Origin: Flavobacterium sp. LHD-80
Lineage (GTDB): Bacteria > Bacteroidota > Bacteroidia > Flavobacteriales > Flavobacteriaceae
DNA length: 64,000 nucleotides
Direction: 5' to 3'
Assembly (NCBI RefSeq): GCF_030929605.1
Contig: NZ_JAVFVS010000007.1
Span: 1 to 64,000, forward strand
Part shown: positions 53,074-62,197 of the stretch, piece after piece
How positions within the stretch are numbered: the first letter of the stretch is position 1
Layout: every line of letters begins with the position of its first letter
The notes under the pieces: generated by a model
What the model was told of the DNA's origin: nothing
Database searches by the model: none
What the model saw: only the letters and a program-made list of their open reading frames with translations
Program-made: the position numbers and the translations under genes

Positions 53074-53107
53074 AAGCCTATTTTGTGACAAACAGAATAG
53101 GTTTTTT
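53074..53107 (+). terminator. Terminator after ferredoxin gene
   Basis: AAGCCTATTTTGT pairs with ACAGAATAGGTTT (one mismatch), followed by seven T. It closes the trhP-ferredoxin unit. Confidence 0.9.
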
Positions 53108-53222
53108 TATTTAACAACCCTTTACAATTAATCTATAAATGGTCAAATAAAAAAAATACTATCTTTACCGATCAAACGTTTATGAACTTAAGTTGCTTTT
53201 ATGCAACACTACATATATAATT

Positions 53223-54566
53223 ATGGCATGTACAAGTTGTTCAACCTCAGATGGTGGCGCACCAAAGGGTTGTAAAAATAATGGGACTTGCGGCACCGAT
53301 AGCTGCAATAAATTGACGGTTTTTGACTGGCTTTCAAACATGAGTCCGTCTAATGGAGAGGCGATTTTTGATTGTGTTGAGGTTCGTTTTAAAAACGGAC
53401 GCAAAGAATTTTTTAGAAATTCAGAGAAATTAACTTTAAGTATTGGCGATATTGTAGCAACTGTTGCTTCGCCAGGACATGATATTGGAATTGTTACTTT
53501 AACAGGCGAATTGGTTAAAATTCAAATGAAGAAAAAAGGAGTAAATTACGAAAGTAACGAAGTTCCAAAAATCTATAGAAAAGCATCTCAAAAAGATATT
53601 GATATTTGGTCTGTAGCGCGTGATCGTGAAGAGCCTATGAAGGTTCGTGCACGTGAATTGGCAATTCAGCATAAATTGGAAATGAAAATTTCGGATATCG
53701 AATTTCAAGGAGACGGATCGAAAGCGACGTTTTATTACACAGCAAATGACCGTGTGGATTTTAGAATGCTGATTAAGGATTTTGCAAAAGAATTTAGCAC
53801 AAGAGTTGAGATGAAACAGGTTGGTTTCCGTCAGGAAGCGGCGCGTCTAGGCGGAATTGGTTCTTGCGGACGTGAACTTTGTTGTTCAACTTGGTTGACA
53901 GATTTTAGAAGTGTCAATACATCGGCGGCGCGTTATCAGCAATTGTCATTGAATCCGCAAAAATTGGCGGGTCAATGTGGAAAGCTTAAATGTTGTCTAA
54001 ACTATGAGTTAGATACTTACATGGATGCTTTGAAAGAATTTCCAGATTACGATACAAAATTAGTAACCGAAAAAGGAGACGCTGTTTGTCAAAAACAAGA
54101 TATTTTTAAAGGATTGATGTGGTTTGCATACACTAATAATTTTGCAAACTGGCATGTTTTGAAAATTGATCAGGTTAAAGAAATTATTGCTGAAAATAAA
54201 CAGAAAAACAAAGTTTCTTCATTAGAAGATTTTGCTATCGAAGTAACTTCTGAACCAGAAAAAGACTTTAATAATGCAATGGGACAAGAGAGTTTAACTC
54301 GTTTTGATCAGCCAAAAAGAAAGAAAAAACCAAACCGCAAACGCAAACCAAATGCTGAAAATACGGTCGTGGCAGCAACACCAAATAAACCACAGCAAGG
54401 AAATAATAACAGCAATAATAATAAACCGGCTGGCGGGAATCCGAATAAATCAAATAAAGGACAGAACAAGCAAAATCATTCGAATAAATCAAATAAACCG
54501 AATGAAAACAAGCCTGCTGAGCCTAGAAAACCAATAATTATTACTAAAAATGAGAATAGAAAATAG
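53223..54566 (+). CDS. ricT: RicT/YaaT-like PSP1-domain iron-sulfur protein
   Basis: The start is ATG 53223 (447 residues), just upstream of ACTSCSTSDGGAPKGCKNNG, whose four Cys (with CGTDSC) form a likely metal site. The PSP1 domain (about 40-230) contains GGIGSCGRELCCSTWL and GQCGKLKCCLNYEL. In Gram-positive bacteria the RicA/F/T complex controls RNA processing; here only RicT is present. A C-terminal tail (about 375-447) is rich in Lys, Asn and Pro. It overlaps gldH by 17 nt. Confidence 0.9.
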   Translation: MACTSCSTSDGGAPKGCKNNGTCGTDSCNKLTVFDWLSNMSPSNGEAIFDCVEVRFKNGRKEFFRNSEKLTLSIGDIVATVASPGHDIGIVTLTGELVKIQMKKKGVNYESNEVPKIYRKASQKDIDIWSVARDREEPMKVRARELAIQHKLEMKISDIEFQGDGSKATFYYTANDRVDFRMLIKDFAKEFSTRVEMKQVGFRQEAARLGGIGSCGRELCCSTWLTDFRSVNTSAARYQQLSLNPQKLAGQCGKLKCCLNYELDTYMDALKEFPDYDTKLVTEKGDAVCQKQDIFKGLMWFAYTNNFANWHVLKIDQVKEIIAENKQKNKVSSLEDFAIEVTSEPEKDFNNAMGQESLTRFDQPKRKKKPNRKRKPNAENTVVAATPNKPQQGNNNSNNNKPAGGNPNKSNKGQNKQNHSNKSNKPNENKPAEPRKPIIITKNENRK

Positions 54567-55029
54567 CGCAATTCTTCTTTTGGTTGCAATACTTCTTTTT
54601 TCATGCGATAAAAAAAGAGTATTTGATGAATACAAATCGGTTGGAAGCGCCTGGCATAAAGATAGTGTTGTAACATTTGATTTGCCAGTTTTAGATTCTA
54701 CCAAAAAGTACAATTTATTTGTAAATTTGAGAGACAACAACAATTATCCGTTTAATAATCTGTTTCTAATTGTAGCCATTGAAACGCCAAGCGGTTTCAC
54801 AAAAGTAGATACGCTAGAATATCAAATGGCTAATCCAGATGGAACCTTACTAGGAAATGGTTTTACGGATATCAAAGAGAGTAAATTGTTTTACAAAGAA
54901 GATGTAAAGTTTAAAGGAAAATACAAAGTTCACATCAAGCAAGCTGTTAGAGAATCAGGCAAAATTCCTGGTGTTCAGGCTTTAGAAGGTATTACAGACG
55001 TTGGTTTTAGAATAGAACAAAAAGATTAG
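54550..55029 (+). CDS. gldH: Gliding motility lipoprotein GldH
   Basis: The 159-residue protein has the lipobox ILLFSC (Cys19) and the GldH body: FDEYKSVGSAWHKDSVVTF, LFVNLRDNNNYPFNNLFL and QALEGITDVGFRIEQ. GldH is one of the lipoproteins needed for gliding and type IX secretion in flavobacteria. Its start lies inside ricT, and PBP1A follows 9 nt later, the usual order in these genomes. Confidence 0.96.
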   Translation: MRIENSAILLLVAILLFSCDKKRVFDEYKSVGSAWHKDSVVTFDLPVLDSTKKYNLFVNLRDNNNYPFNNLFLIVAIETPSGFTKVDTLEYQMANPDGTLLGNGFTDIKESKLFYKEDVKFKGKYKVHIKQAVRESGKIPGVQALEGITDVGFRIEQKD

Positions 55030-55038
55030 AAAATAATT

Positions 55039-57345
55039 ATGGCTGCTAAGAAAAACAATCAATCAAATAGCGTTAAAGATATTAATTACTATAAAAAGAA
55101 GTTCTGGCGTGTTTTTGCCTATACATTACTTGGTATTTTGGCTTTCTTTTTATTTGCCTCTTGGGGATTATTCGGTTCAATGCCTTCGTTTGAAGATCTA
55201 GAAAATCCAGATTCAAATTTAGCCACTGAAATTATTTCTTCGGATGGAGTTGTAATTGGTAAATACTTTAAAACAAATAGATCTCAGCTTAAATATTCTG
55301 ATTTGCCAAAAAGTTTAGTTGAAGCTTTAGTTGCAACAGAAGATGCTCGTTTTTACGAACACTCAGGAATTGATGGACGTGGAACTTTAAGAGCTGTTTT
55401 CACTTTAGGAACTAATGGTGGAGCGAGTACACTAACACAGCAATTAGCAAAACAATTATTTCACGGAGAAGGTTCTAAGTTTTTGCCATTTAGAATTGTT
55501 CAGAAAATAAAAGAATGGATTATTGCTATTCGTCTGGAAAGACAATATACTAAAAATGAAATTCTTGCAATGTATTGCAACGTTTATGATTTTGGAAATT
55601 ATTCAGTTGGAGTTAGTTCTGCTGCTCAGACTTATTTTTCGAAAGATCCAAAAGATTTAACGATGGACGAATCAGCTATTTTAGTTGGAATGTTCAAGAA
55701 TTCAGGATTATACAATCCGGTTCGTAATCCGCAGGGAGTTAAAAATCGCCGTAATGTGGTGCTTTCTCAAATGGAAAAAGCAAAAATGATCACTACAGCC
55801 GAAAAACTGAGATTACAAGCTTTACCAATTACATTAAAATTCAAATTAGAAAGCCACCGTGAAGGAATGGCAACATACTTCAGAGAATATCTTCGTGATT
55901 ACATGAAAAAATGGGTTGCTGAAAATAAAAAACCTGACGGATCTGATTATGACATTTATAAAGATGGTTTAAAAATTTATACGACTATCGATTCAAGAAT
56001 GCAGCAATATGCTGAAGAAGCAGTTTCAGAACATATGAAAAATTTGCAACAGCAGTTTTTTATTGAAATGAAAACCAATAAAAATGCTCCTTTCGTAAAT
56101 ATTACCCAAGCTGAAACTGACAGAATCATGATGCAGGCGATGAAAAATTCGACTCGCTGGGCCATTATGAAAGATATGGATAAGAGCGAAGATGATATTA
56201 TTGCTTCATTCAAAGTAAAAACGCAAATGCGAATTTTTACTTGGAAAGGGGAGCGTGATACAATCATGACGCCACTGGATTCGATTCGTTACTACAAACA
56301 CTTTTTGCAGTCTGGTTTAATGGCAATGGAGCCTCAAACCGGAAACATTAAAGCATGGGTTGGTGGTATCAATTACAAATATTTCCAATACGATCACGTA
56401 GGGCAGGGAGCAAGACAAGTTGGTTCGACTTTTAAACCTTTTGTTTACGCAACGGCAATCGAACAGTTAAATATGTCTCCTTGTGATTCAATTTTAGATG
56501 GACCTTTTATGATTCATAAAGGGCGTCACCACGTAACAGAAGATTGGGAACCAAGAAACTCTGACAACAGATACCGTGGAATGGTAACGTTGAAACAAGG
56601 TTTGGCAAATTCGATCAATACAGTTTCGGCTAAATTAATTGACAGAACTGGTCCAGAAGCAGTTGTTGAATTGACAAAAAAATTAGGAGTAAAAACTGAA
56701 ATTCCGGTACAACCATCTATTGCGCTTGGAGCTGTAGATATTACTGTTGAAGACATGGTTGCGGCATACAGCACATTTGCAAATCAAGGAGTTTATGTAA
56801 AACCGCAGTTTTTAAGCCGAATTGAAAATAAAAGCGGTGAGGTTATTTATGAGCCAATTCCAGAATCGCATGATGTTTTGAATAAAGATATCGCTTTTGC
56901 TGTAATCAAATTATTAGAAGGAGTTACTGAAACAGGTTCTGGTGCGCGTTTACGTACAGAAGGTGGAGGAAGTGGAGACAATCGCTGGACAGGATATCCA
57001 TATATGTTTAGAAACCCAATTGCAGGTAAAACTGGAACAACGCAAAACCAGTCAGATGGTTGGTTTATGGGAATGGTTCCAAATTTAGTAACTGGAGTTT
57101 GGGTTGGATGCGAAGATCGTTCGGCACGTTTCAAAAGTTTAACTTACGGACAAGGAGCAACAGCTGCACTACCAGTTTGGGCATATTTCATGAAGCTTTG
57201 TTATAAAGACGAAGCGCTTCAAATTTCAAAATCTGAATTTGAGCGTCCAGCAAATCTTTCTATAAAAGTGGATTGTTACCAAAGACCTGCTGTTGTAAAA
57301 GATACTACACAAACAGAACAAAATACAGACGAATTCGAGCTATAG
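55039..57345 (+). CDS. Penicillin-binding protein 1A (bifunctional)
   Basis: The 768-residue protein has an N-terminal basic segment and one membrane helix (about 22-45). The glycosyltransferase domain contains EDARFYEHSGIDGRG and GGASTLTQQLAKQLF. The transpeptidase domain has the catalytic Ser in VGSTFKPFVYA, the ANSINTV motif and KTGTTQNQSDGWF. It builds and cross-links peptidoglycan. It is the last gene of ricT-gldH-pbp. Confidence 0.96.
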   Translation: MAAKKNNQSNSVKDINYYKKKFWRVFAYTLLGILAFFLFASWGLFGSMPSFEDLENPDSNLATEIISSDGVVIGKYFKTNRSQLKYSDLPKSLVEALVATEDARFYEHSGIDGRGTLRAVFTLGTNGGASTLTQQLAKQLFHGEGSKFLPFRIVQKIKEWIIAIRLERQYTKNEILAMYCNVYDFGNYSVGVSSAAQTYFSKDPKDLTMDESAILVGMFKNSGLYNPVRNPQGVKNRRNVVLSQMEKAKMITTAEKLRLQALPITLKFKLESHREGMATYFREYLRDYMKKWVAENKKPDGSDYDIYKDGLKIYTTIDSRMQQYAEEAVSEHMKNLQQQFFIEMKTNKNAPFVNITQAETDRIMMQAMKNSTRWAIMKDMDKSEDDIIASFKVKTQMRIFTWKGERDTIMTPLDSIRYYKHFLQSGLMAMEPQTGNIKAWVGGINYKYFQYDHVGQGARQVGSTFKPFVYATAIEQLNMSPCDSILDGPFMIHKGRHHVTEDWEPRNSDNRYRGMVTLKQGLANSINTVSAKLIDRTGPEAVVELTKKLGVKTEIPVQPSIALGAVDITVEDMVAAYSTFANQGVYVKPQFLSRIENKSGEVIYEPIPESHDVLNKDIAFAVIKLLEGVTETGSGARLRTEGGGSGDNRWTGYPYMFRNPIAGKTGTTQNQSDGWFMGMVPNLVTGVWVGCEDRSARFKSLTYGQGATAALPVWAYFMKLCYKDEALQISKSEFERPANLSIKVDCYQRPAVVKDTTQTEQNTDEFEL

Positions 57346-57371
57346 TTTAAGTTCGGTTTTTTAATAAAATT

Positions 57372-57421
57372 ATCCTTTTGTTTTCTTTTAAATTAATAGA
57401 AGAAAACAAAAGGATTTTTTT
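57372..57421 (+). terminator. Terminator after PBP1A gene
   Basis: ATCCTTTTGTTTTCTT and AAGAAAACAAAAGGAT form a perfect 16-bp stem (57372-57387 and 57400-57415), followed by T runs. Confidence 0.93.
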
Positions 57422-57447
57422 TGGATTGAATTTATAATTAAAAATTT

Positions 57448-57525
57448 AACCGCAAAGTACGCTAAGGTTTACGCAAGGTTCGCAAAGTTTGAATTTTATA
57501 AAATAACTTTGCGAACTTTGCGGTT
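57448..57525. repeat. Palindromic element (AACCGCAAAGG family), copy 2
   Basis: AACCGCAAAGTACGC on the left pairs with GCGAACTTTGCGGTT on the right (ending 57525). The inner words ACGCAAGGTTCGCAAAG are the same as in copy 1 (32810-32900). It fills the centre of the PBP1A to scoA gap. Confidence 0.95.
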
Positions 57526-57616
57526 GAAAACTAGATTTATTTTTTACGAAATCGATATAATTCAATCTAAAAATCTTATTTTTATCAAAAATATACAGTA
57601 ATAAAGATCATTTGTT

Positions 57617-58315
57617 ATGATAACAAAAAAAGTTAATAATGTTCAGGACGCAATTGCAGGAATTGAAACTGGAATGACAATTATGTTTGGTGGTTTTGGT
57701 TTATGCGGTATTCCTGAAAATACGATTGCAGCATTGGTAAACACATCAATTTCAGATTTAACTTGTATTTCAAACAATGCAGGCGTTGATGATTTTGGGT
57801 TAGGTTTGCTTTTGCAGAAAAAACAAATCAAAAAAATGATTTCGTCATATGTTGGTGAAAATGCTGAGTTCGAACGCCAGATGCTTTCTGGAGAATTAGA
57901 AGTGGAATTGACACCACAAGGAACTTTGGCAGAAAGATGCCGTGCCGCTCAAGCCGGAATTCCTGCATTCTTCACGCCAGCCGGTTATGGAACCGAAGTT
58001 GCCGAAGGAAAAGAAGTGCGTGAATTCAAAGGAAAAATGCATATTATGGAAAAAGCTTTTGAAGCTGATTTTTCAATTGTAAAAGCATGGAAAGGCGATG
58101 AAGCAGGAAATCTTATCTTTAAAGGAACTGCCAGAAACTTTAACGCTTGCATGGCTGGTGCCGGAAAAATTACAATTGCCGAAGTTGAAGAGCTAGTTCC
58201 AGTTGGAACTTTAGATCCAAATCAAATTCACATTCCGGGAATTATGGTACAACGCATCTTTCAGGGAGAAAAATTTGAAAAGAGAATCGAGCAACGTACC
58301 GTAAGACAGAGGTAA
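57617..58315 (+). CDS. scoA: 3-oxoacid CoA-transferase subunit A
   Basis: The 232-residue protein matches the alpha subunit of succinyl-CoA:3-oxoacid CoA-transferase: [17 protein letters not shown] at the CoA site, [29 protein letters not shown] and [14 protein letters not shown]. It moves CoA between succinyl-CoA and acetoacetate. In most genomes scoB follows within a few bases. Here the scoA stop codon lies in a palindromic element and a beta-lactamase gene separates them. Confidence 0.95.
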   Translation: MITKKVNNVQDAIAGIETGMTIMFGGFGLCGIPENTIAALVNTSISDLTCISNNAGVDDFGLGLLLQKKQIKKMISSYVGENAEFERQMLSGELEVELTPQGTLAERCRAAQAGIPAFFTPAGYGTEVAEGKEVREFKGKMHIMEKAFEADFSIVKAWKGDEAGNLIFKGTARNFNACMAGAGKITIAEVEELVPVGTLDPNQIHIPGIMVQRIFQGEKFEKRIEQRTVRQR

Positions 58316-58403
58316 TTAGATAATGAGATAATTTGTCAATTAGATAATTAAACACATGCTTGAAAAAATTATCTAATTATCAAATTGACTAATTGACACA
58401 TTA
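58313..58403. repeat. Palindromic element TTAGATAATTAG family, copy 1
   Basis: The left half (58313-58350) is built of ATTAGATAAT and GTCAATTAG words, the right half (58368-58403) of their complements, such as TTATCTAATTATC and GACTAATTGACAC. It includes the scoA stop codon and ends 7 nt before the bla ATG. Confidence 0.93.
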
Positions 58404-58410
58404 AAAAAAT

Positions 58411-59307
58411 ATGACGAAACTTTCTATCCTTCTGATTTCATTTTTTACTTTTCAGGCTTTTTCTCAGACAACATCTGATCTTCGGAAAGAACTAAATCAG
58501 ATTATTACAACTAAGAAGGCAACAGTTGGAATTTCTATTAAAAGTATTGAAGATAAAGATACTTTAAGCATCAATGGAAATTTGAAAGCGCCGTTAATGA
58601 GTGTTTTTAAATTTCATATTGCCTTAACTGTTTTGAACAAAGTGGATGAAGGTAAACTTTCATTAGGTCAAAAAATCTTTATTAAGAAGAAGGATCTGAA
58701 TGAAAATACTTGGAGCCCGATGAGGGAAGATTATCCGGAAGGAAATATGGACTTAACGTTAGATAAATTATTGCGATATACGGTTTCGCATAGCGATAAT
58801 AACGGCTGTGATTTATTGATTAAGTTAGTTGGAGGAACGAAAGAGGTTCAAAAATTTATAAACAAACAAGGTATTAAAGATTTTGTCATTAAGGTCAATG
58901 AAAAGCAAATGGAAACTTGGAAAAATCTTTATATAAATACAACAACGCCGTTGGCAACAACAGAATTACTTGAAAAATTCTACAAAGGAGTAATTCTTAA
59001 AGAAACGACAAAAAAGTATTTATATCAAATAATGGTTGAGACGTCAAGAGGACTTACTTGGTTGAAAGCTGGACTTCCCGAGGGAACTGAATTGGCACAC
59101 AGAACCGGAATTTCAGGAACAAATGATAATAATCTGAGAGTTGCCATGAATGATGTTGGAATTGTAAAGCTTCCAAATGGAAAGCATTTTATTATTTCGG
59201 TTTATTTAAAAGAGATAACAGAAACCAAAGAAGATACTGAGAAAATAATCGCAGATATAGCTAAAGCGACTTGGAATTATTTTACCAAAAGAAAATTAGA
59301 TAATTAG
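58411..59307 (+). CDS. Class A beta-lactamase
   Basis: The 298-residue protein has a signal peptide (about 1-19) and the class A residues: Ser64-Val-Phe-Lys67, Ser128-Asp129-Asn130, Glu164 in the omega-loop position and, in place of the usual KTG, Arg231-Thr232-Gly233. The latter is rare but seen in some members. The pattern MSVFKFH links it to Bacteroidota enzymes of the CfxA/CepA/PER kind, often active on cephalosporins. It sits between scoA and scoB, flanked by related palindromes. Confidence 0.92.
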   Translation: MTKLSILLISFFTFQAFSQTTSDLRKELNQIITTKKATVGISIKSIEDKDTLSINGNLKAPLMSVFKFHIALTVLNKVDEGKLSLGQKIFIKKKDLNENTWSPMREDYPEGNMDLTLDKLLRYTVSHSDNNGCDLLIKLVGGTKEVQKFINKQGIKDFVIKVNEKQMETWKNLYINTTTPLATTELLEKFYKGVILKETTKKYLYQIMVETSRGLTWLKAGLPEGTELAHRTGISGTNDNNLRVAMNDVGIVKLPNGKHFIISVYLKEITETKEDTEKIIADIAKATWNYFTKRKLDN

Positions 59308-59381
59308 AAAATGTGATAATTAGATAATTAAATAGGCAAAGTGAAGCATTATCTAATTATCTAATTTCCAAATTGACACAT
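59296..59381. repeat. Palindromic element TTAGATAATTAG family, copy 2
   Basis: The left half TTAGATAATTAGAAAATGTG and the right half (59348-59380, with ATCTAATTATCTAATTTCC and AATTGACACATTG) repeat copy 1 in the same direction. The last codons of the bla gene (Leu-Asp-Asn-stop) are part of the element, and it ends 8 nt before scoB. Confidence 0.93.
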
Positions 59382-59388
59382 TGAATTT

Positions 59389-60042
59389 ATGTTAACAAAA
59401 GAAGATATAGCAAAACGAATTGCTAAAGAAGTAAAAGACAGGTATTTTGTAAACCTTGGAATTGGCATTCCGACTTTGGTTGCAAATTACGTTAGAGAAG
59501 ATATTGCAGTTGAATTTCAAAGTGAAAATGGAGTTCTCGGAATGGGACCATTTCCATTTGCAGGCGAAGAAGATGCTGATATTATCAACGCAGGAAAACA
59601 AACTATAACAACACTTCCGGGTGCGAGTTTTTTTGATTCGGCTTTTAGTTTTGGAATGATTCGCAGTCAAAAAGTAGATTTAACGATTTTAGGCGCAATG
59701 GAGGTTTCTGAAAACGGAGATATCGCCAACTGGAAAATTCCGGGAAAAATGGTAAAAGGAATGGGAGGCGCAATGGATTTGGTGGCTTCCGCCGAAAATA
59801 TCATCGTTGCCATGATGCATGTGAATAAAGCAGGTGAATCTAAAATCTTAAAAAAATGCACTTTGCCATTAACCGGAGTAGGATGCGTTAAAAAGGTTGT
59901 AACCGAGCTTGCTGTTCTAGAAGTAACCGAAAAAGGTTTTAAGCTCTTAGAACGCGCGCCAGGTGTTTCAGTTGAGCACATCATCGCTTCAACTGAGGCG
60001 GATTTGATCATTGAAGGCGAAATTCCTGAAATGTCGATTTGA
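59389..60042 (+). CDS. scoB: 3-oxoacid CoA-transferase subunit B
   Basis: The 217-residue protein is the beta subunit: YFVNLGIGIPTLVANY, the catalytic Glu in FQSENGVLGMGP (about 45-56), GASFFDSAFSFGMIR, LTILGAMEVS and GAMDLVASA. The Glu forms the CoA thioester. It works together with ScoA, whose gene lies 1.1 kb upstream on the other side of the beta-lactamase gene. A strong terminator follows. Confidence 0.96.
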   Translation: MLTKEDIAKRIAKEVKDRYFVNLGIGIPTLVANYVREDIAVEFQSENGVLGMGPFPFAGEEDADIINAGKQTITTLPGASFFDSAFSFGMIRSQKVDLTILGAMEVSENGDIANWKIPGKMVKGMGGAMDLVASAENIIVAMMHVNKAGESKILKKCTLPLTGVGCVKKVVTELAVLEVTEKGFKLLERAPGVSVEHIIASTEADLIIEGEIPEMSI

Positions 60043-60094
60043 TTTTTAAGGTTTAAAGATTCAAAGGCACAGAGATGCAAAGGTGAATGAGATA

Positions 60095-60128
60095 AAGAGA
60101 ACTTTCTTGAATGAAAGTTCTCTTTTTT
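60095..60128 (+). terminator. Terminator after scoB
   Basis: AAAGAGAACTTTC and GAAAGTTCTCTTT form a 13-bp stem with a 5-nt loop and a T-run. Confidence 0.93.
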
Positions 60129-60196
60129 TATTTTTTCAGACCAAATAACAAAGTAATCTTTTATTTACATTTGCTTTAATCTTAAAACGCACACAT

Positions 60197-60640
60197 TTGG
60201 AAAAGTTTGAAATAGATTTAAAATGGGGAAGTTATTTCTTTCTTATAAATACGGCAACTTCAATTTTAATAACGTTGTTAATGTCCTTGGTAGATATTGG
60301 TAGTTTGCAATATTTGTCGAATATTTTAATACCAATTTTTATAATTCAATTGCTTTATTTTAGTATTAAAGTTTTAAAAGAAAATAAAAGATATAATTTA
60401 AGTAAGGGTTTTCGAAAAATCCTTGTTTTTATCCGTTTCTTGGTATTCTATTTTATGCTGTCTTCATGTGTAAACGGAATTTCAAATGTATATTTTCCAT
60501 GTTTTCCTTCATTGTTTCCATATAGAGATAAAGACATTTCAGAATTCTTAATTGATGAAAACTCAAATGAAGATTATGTGGTTACATTAAATGATTTTCT
60601 TTTTATGTTGAAAAGAAAACTTTCACGAGCTTACATTTAG
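60197..60640 (+). CDS. Hypothetical membrane protein (TTG start)
   Basis: The frame opens with TTG at 60197 and has no better ATG nearby. The 147-residue product has three hydrophobic helices (about 13-33, 40-58 and 76-95) and a soluble, acidic C-terminus. I recognise no family. It is AT-rich and sits between two terminators, so it is an independent unit. Confidence 0.6.
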   Translation: MEKFEIDLKWGSYFFLINTATSILITLLMSLVDIGSLQYLSNILIPIFIIQLLYFSIKVLKENKRYNLSKGFRKILVFIRFLVFYFMLSSCVNGISNVYFPCFPSLFPYRDKDISEFLIDENSNEDYVVTLNDFLFMLKRKLSRAYI

Positions 60641-60653
60641 AACATAAAATACA

Positions 60654-60679
60654 AAAACCGCCAATAAGGCGGTTTTTTC
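60654..60679. terminator. Hairpin between convergent genes
   Basis: AAAAACCGCC and GGCGGTTTTT form a perfect 10-bp stem around AATAA, with A and T runs for both directions. Confidence 0.93.
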
Positions 60680-60742
60680 TTTTTTTAAACTTTGCAACTT
60701 TGAGTCTTTGCAACTTTGTACCTAAAACTCACAAAGTATATA

Positions 60743-61270
60743 TTACAAATTAAATGAAGCTCCTAAACTGAAAGTAGCCTGATTATTTAAATGATCAAAA
60801 ACATCATTGTTGTCGCTGTATTTTGCAATTGGAAAACCAATTTCTGTGAAAACACCAAATCCTTCAGTAAAGAAATATCGTCCTCCAACATGCCCTCCAA
60901 AATTTTTCAAACCTAAGCTTAAACCTGGGTAAATATCTAATTGCTCGATTCCAATAACACTGCTTAAATTAGCGTTGATTCTTGCTTTTGCATCAAAACG
61001 ATCTTTAAATTCTGGTTTGTAATCATTGTATGGAGTTGGATTACCACCGTAAATGCCATTGAAATTATTTACGCCAAGTAAATAGTTTGAAACAAAACCA
61101 AAAGAGAAATTTTCTCCTAAACCAAAATCTACAGAACCTTGAATTCCAGAACCACCATCCTGAATGTTAGCACCAACATTTACTTTGATATCGCCTTTGC
61201 CTTTAAAAGCTTGTTGCGCATTAATAAATCCGAATGATACTAAAAACAGTAGTGTAATAACTTTTTTCAT
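60743..61270 (-). CDS. Small outer-membrane beta-barrel protein
   Basis: ATG at 61270 gives 175 residues (upstream in-frame starts are weaker). A signal peptide (about 1-19, ending INAQQ) precedes Gly-rich amphipathic strands (KGDIKVNVGANIQDGG, SFGFVSNYLLG, GFGVFTEIGFPIAKY) and the last strand ATFSLGASFNL with a terminal Leu. This is the plan of a small eight-stranded barrel of the kind flavobacteria label DUF6646. No function is known. Confidence 0.75.
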   Translation of the reverse strand: MKKVITLLFLVSFGFINAQQAFKGKGDIKVNVGANIQDGGSGIQGSVDFGLGENFSFGFVSNYLLGVNNFNGIYGGNPTPYNDYKPEFKDRFDAKARINANLSSVIGIEQLDIYPGLSLGLKNFGGHVGGRYFFTEGFGVFTEIGFPIAKYSDNNDVFDHLNNQATFSLGASFNL

Positions 61271-61317
61271 AAACTTTATATTAATAATTTTGAGATGCAA
61301 AAATAGTTTTTTGGAAA

Positions 61318-62052
61318 TCAATTCCTACCTTTTTCGTCAGGATATAATTCATTTAATGGTTCACTCTGCCAGAATTCCTTGGTATCCACATTCATAATCG
61401 TCAAAGGACCTTTGAACGCAGCACCAGTATCAACATTCCAGACACAAGCTTTGTTTACAGGTATGGTTTCTCCAATTCGGGTTACAGGAGTGTGGCCAAT
61501 GTAGATTTCTTTATAAACCGTAAAACGTTTAGGATAATATAAATCATCTGGTTTTAAAGCCGGGTTTAAAGCAAGAGCCGATTCCCAAAGCGTTCTGTCC
61601 CAATAAAATAATTTCGGAAAGTATTCCCAGACAACGCCGTTCAAATTTGTAAATCCGGCGTGAACAAAAAGGCGGTTTTCATCATCAAGATAATAATCTT
61701 TCAATGATTCTAAAAATGTGATATGCGTTTTCTTTTTTTCTTCAGAAAGTTTAGAATATCCTTCAACAGTAGCTTTTCCGCCATGTTTGTACCACATTTC
61801 TTCATCAAAATCTTCATGCCTGTTTTCCAGCCAGTCCAGTGCCAGCTGATCATGATTTCCTCTAATGCAAATGCATTTTTGTTTGGTTTTAAGATCAATT
61901 AAAAAATCGATTACGTCTGCAGATTGACTCCAGCCATCAACATAATCGCCTAAAAATATAAGGGTATCTTCTGCAGTAACTTTGGCTCTGTCCAACACTT
62001 GCTCAAGTGCGCGTAATCCTCCGTGTATATCGCCTAAAACAAATGTTCGCAT
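61318..62052 (-). CDS. Metallophosphoesterase (calcineurin-like)
   Basis: The 244-residue protein has the metal motifs in order: GDIHGGLRALE (about 8-18), GDYVDGWSQ (about 36-44), IRGNHDQLALDW (about 70-81), VHAGF and GHTPVTR. This set is shared by bacterial serine/threonine phosphatases and diadenosine tetraphosphatases. The C-terminal extension (about 200-244) is not distinctive. It stands alone, 47 nt upstream of the barrel gene and read on the same strand. Confidence 0.92.
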   Translation of the reverse strand: MRTFVLGDIHGGLRALEQVLDRAKVTAEDTLIFLGDYVDGWSQSADVIDFLIDLKTKQKCICIRGNHDQLALDWLENRHEDFDEEMWYKHGGKATVEGYSKLSEEKKKTHITFLESLKDYYLDDENRLFVHAGFTNLNGVVWEYFPKLFYWDRTLWESALALNPALKPDDLYYPKRFTVYKEIYIGHTPVTRIGETIPVNKACVWNVDTGAAFKGPLTIMNVDTKEFWQSEPLNELYPDEKGRN

Positions 62053-62197
62053 TTTTTAATATTTCGAATAAGGATTACAAAAATAGAGAAAATGATTTGT
62101 TTGGAATCATTTAGTTGTTAATCTTTGCGAACCTGATAATTTTATGTTTTAATTTTTCAGGCAAAAACAAATAACTAACATAACCTAAAAACAATTT

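Noticed and set aside
58313..59381. Classical transposon carrying beta-lactamase
   Set aside because: No transposase, terminal inverted repeats of a known type or target duplication is visible; only two direct copies of a palindromic element flank the gene.
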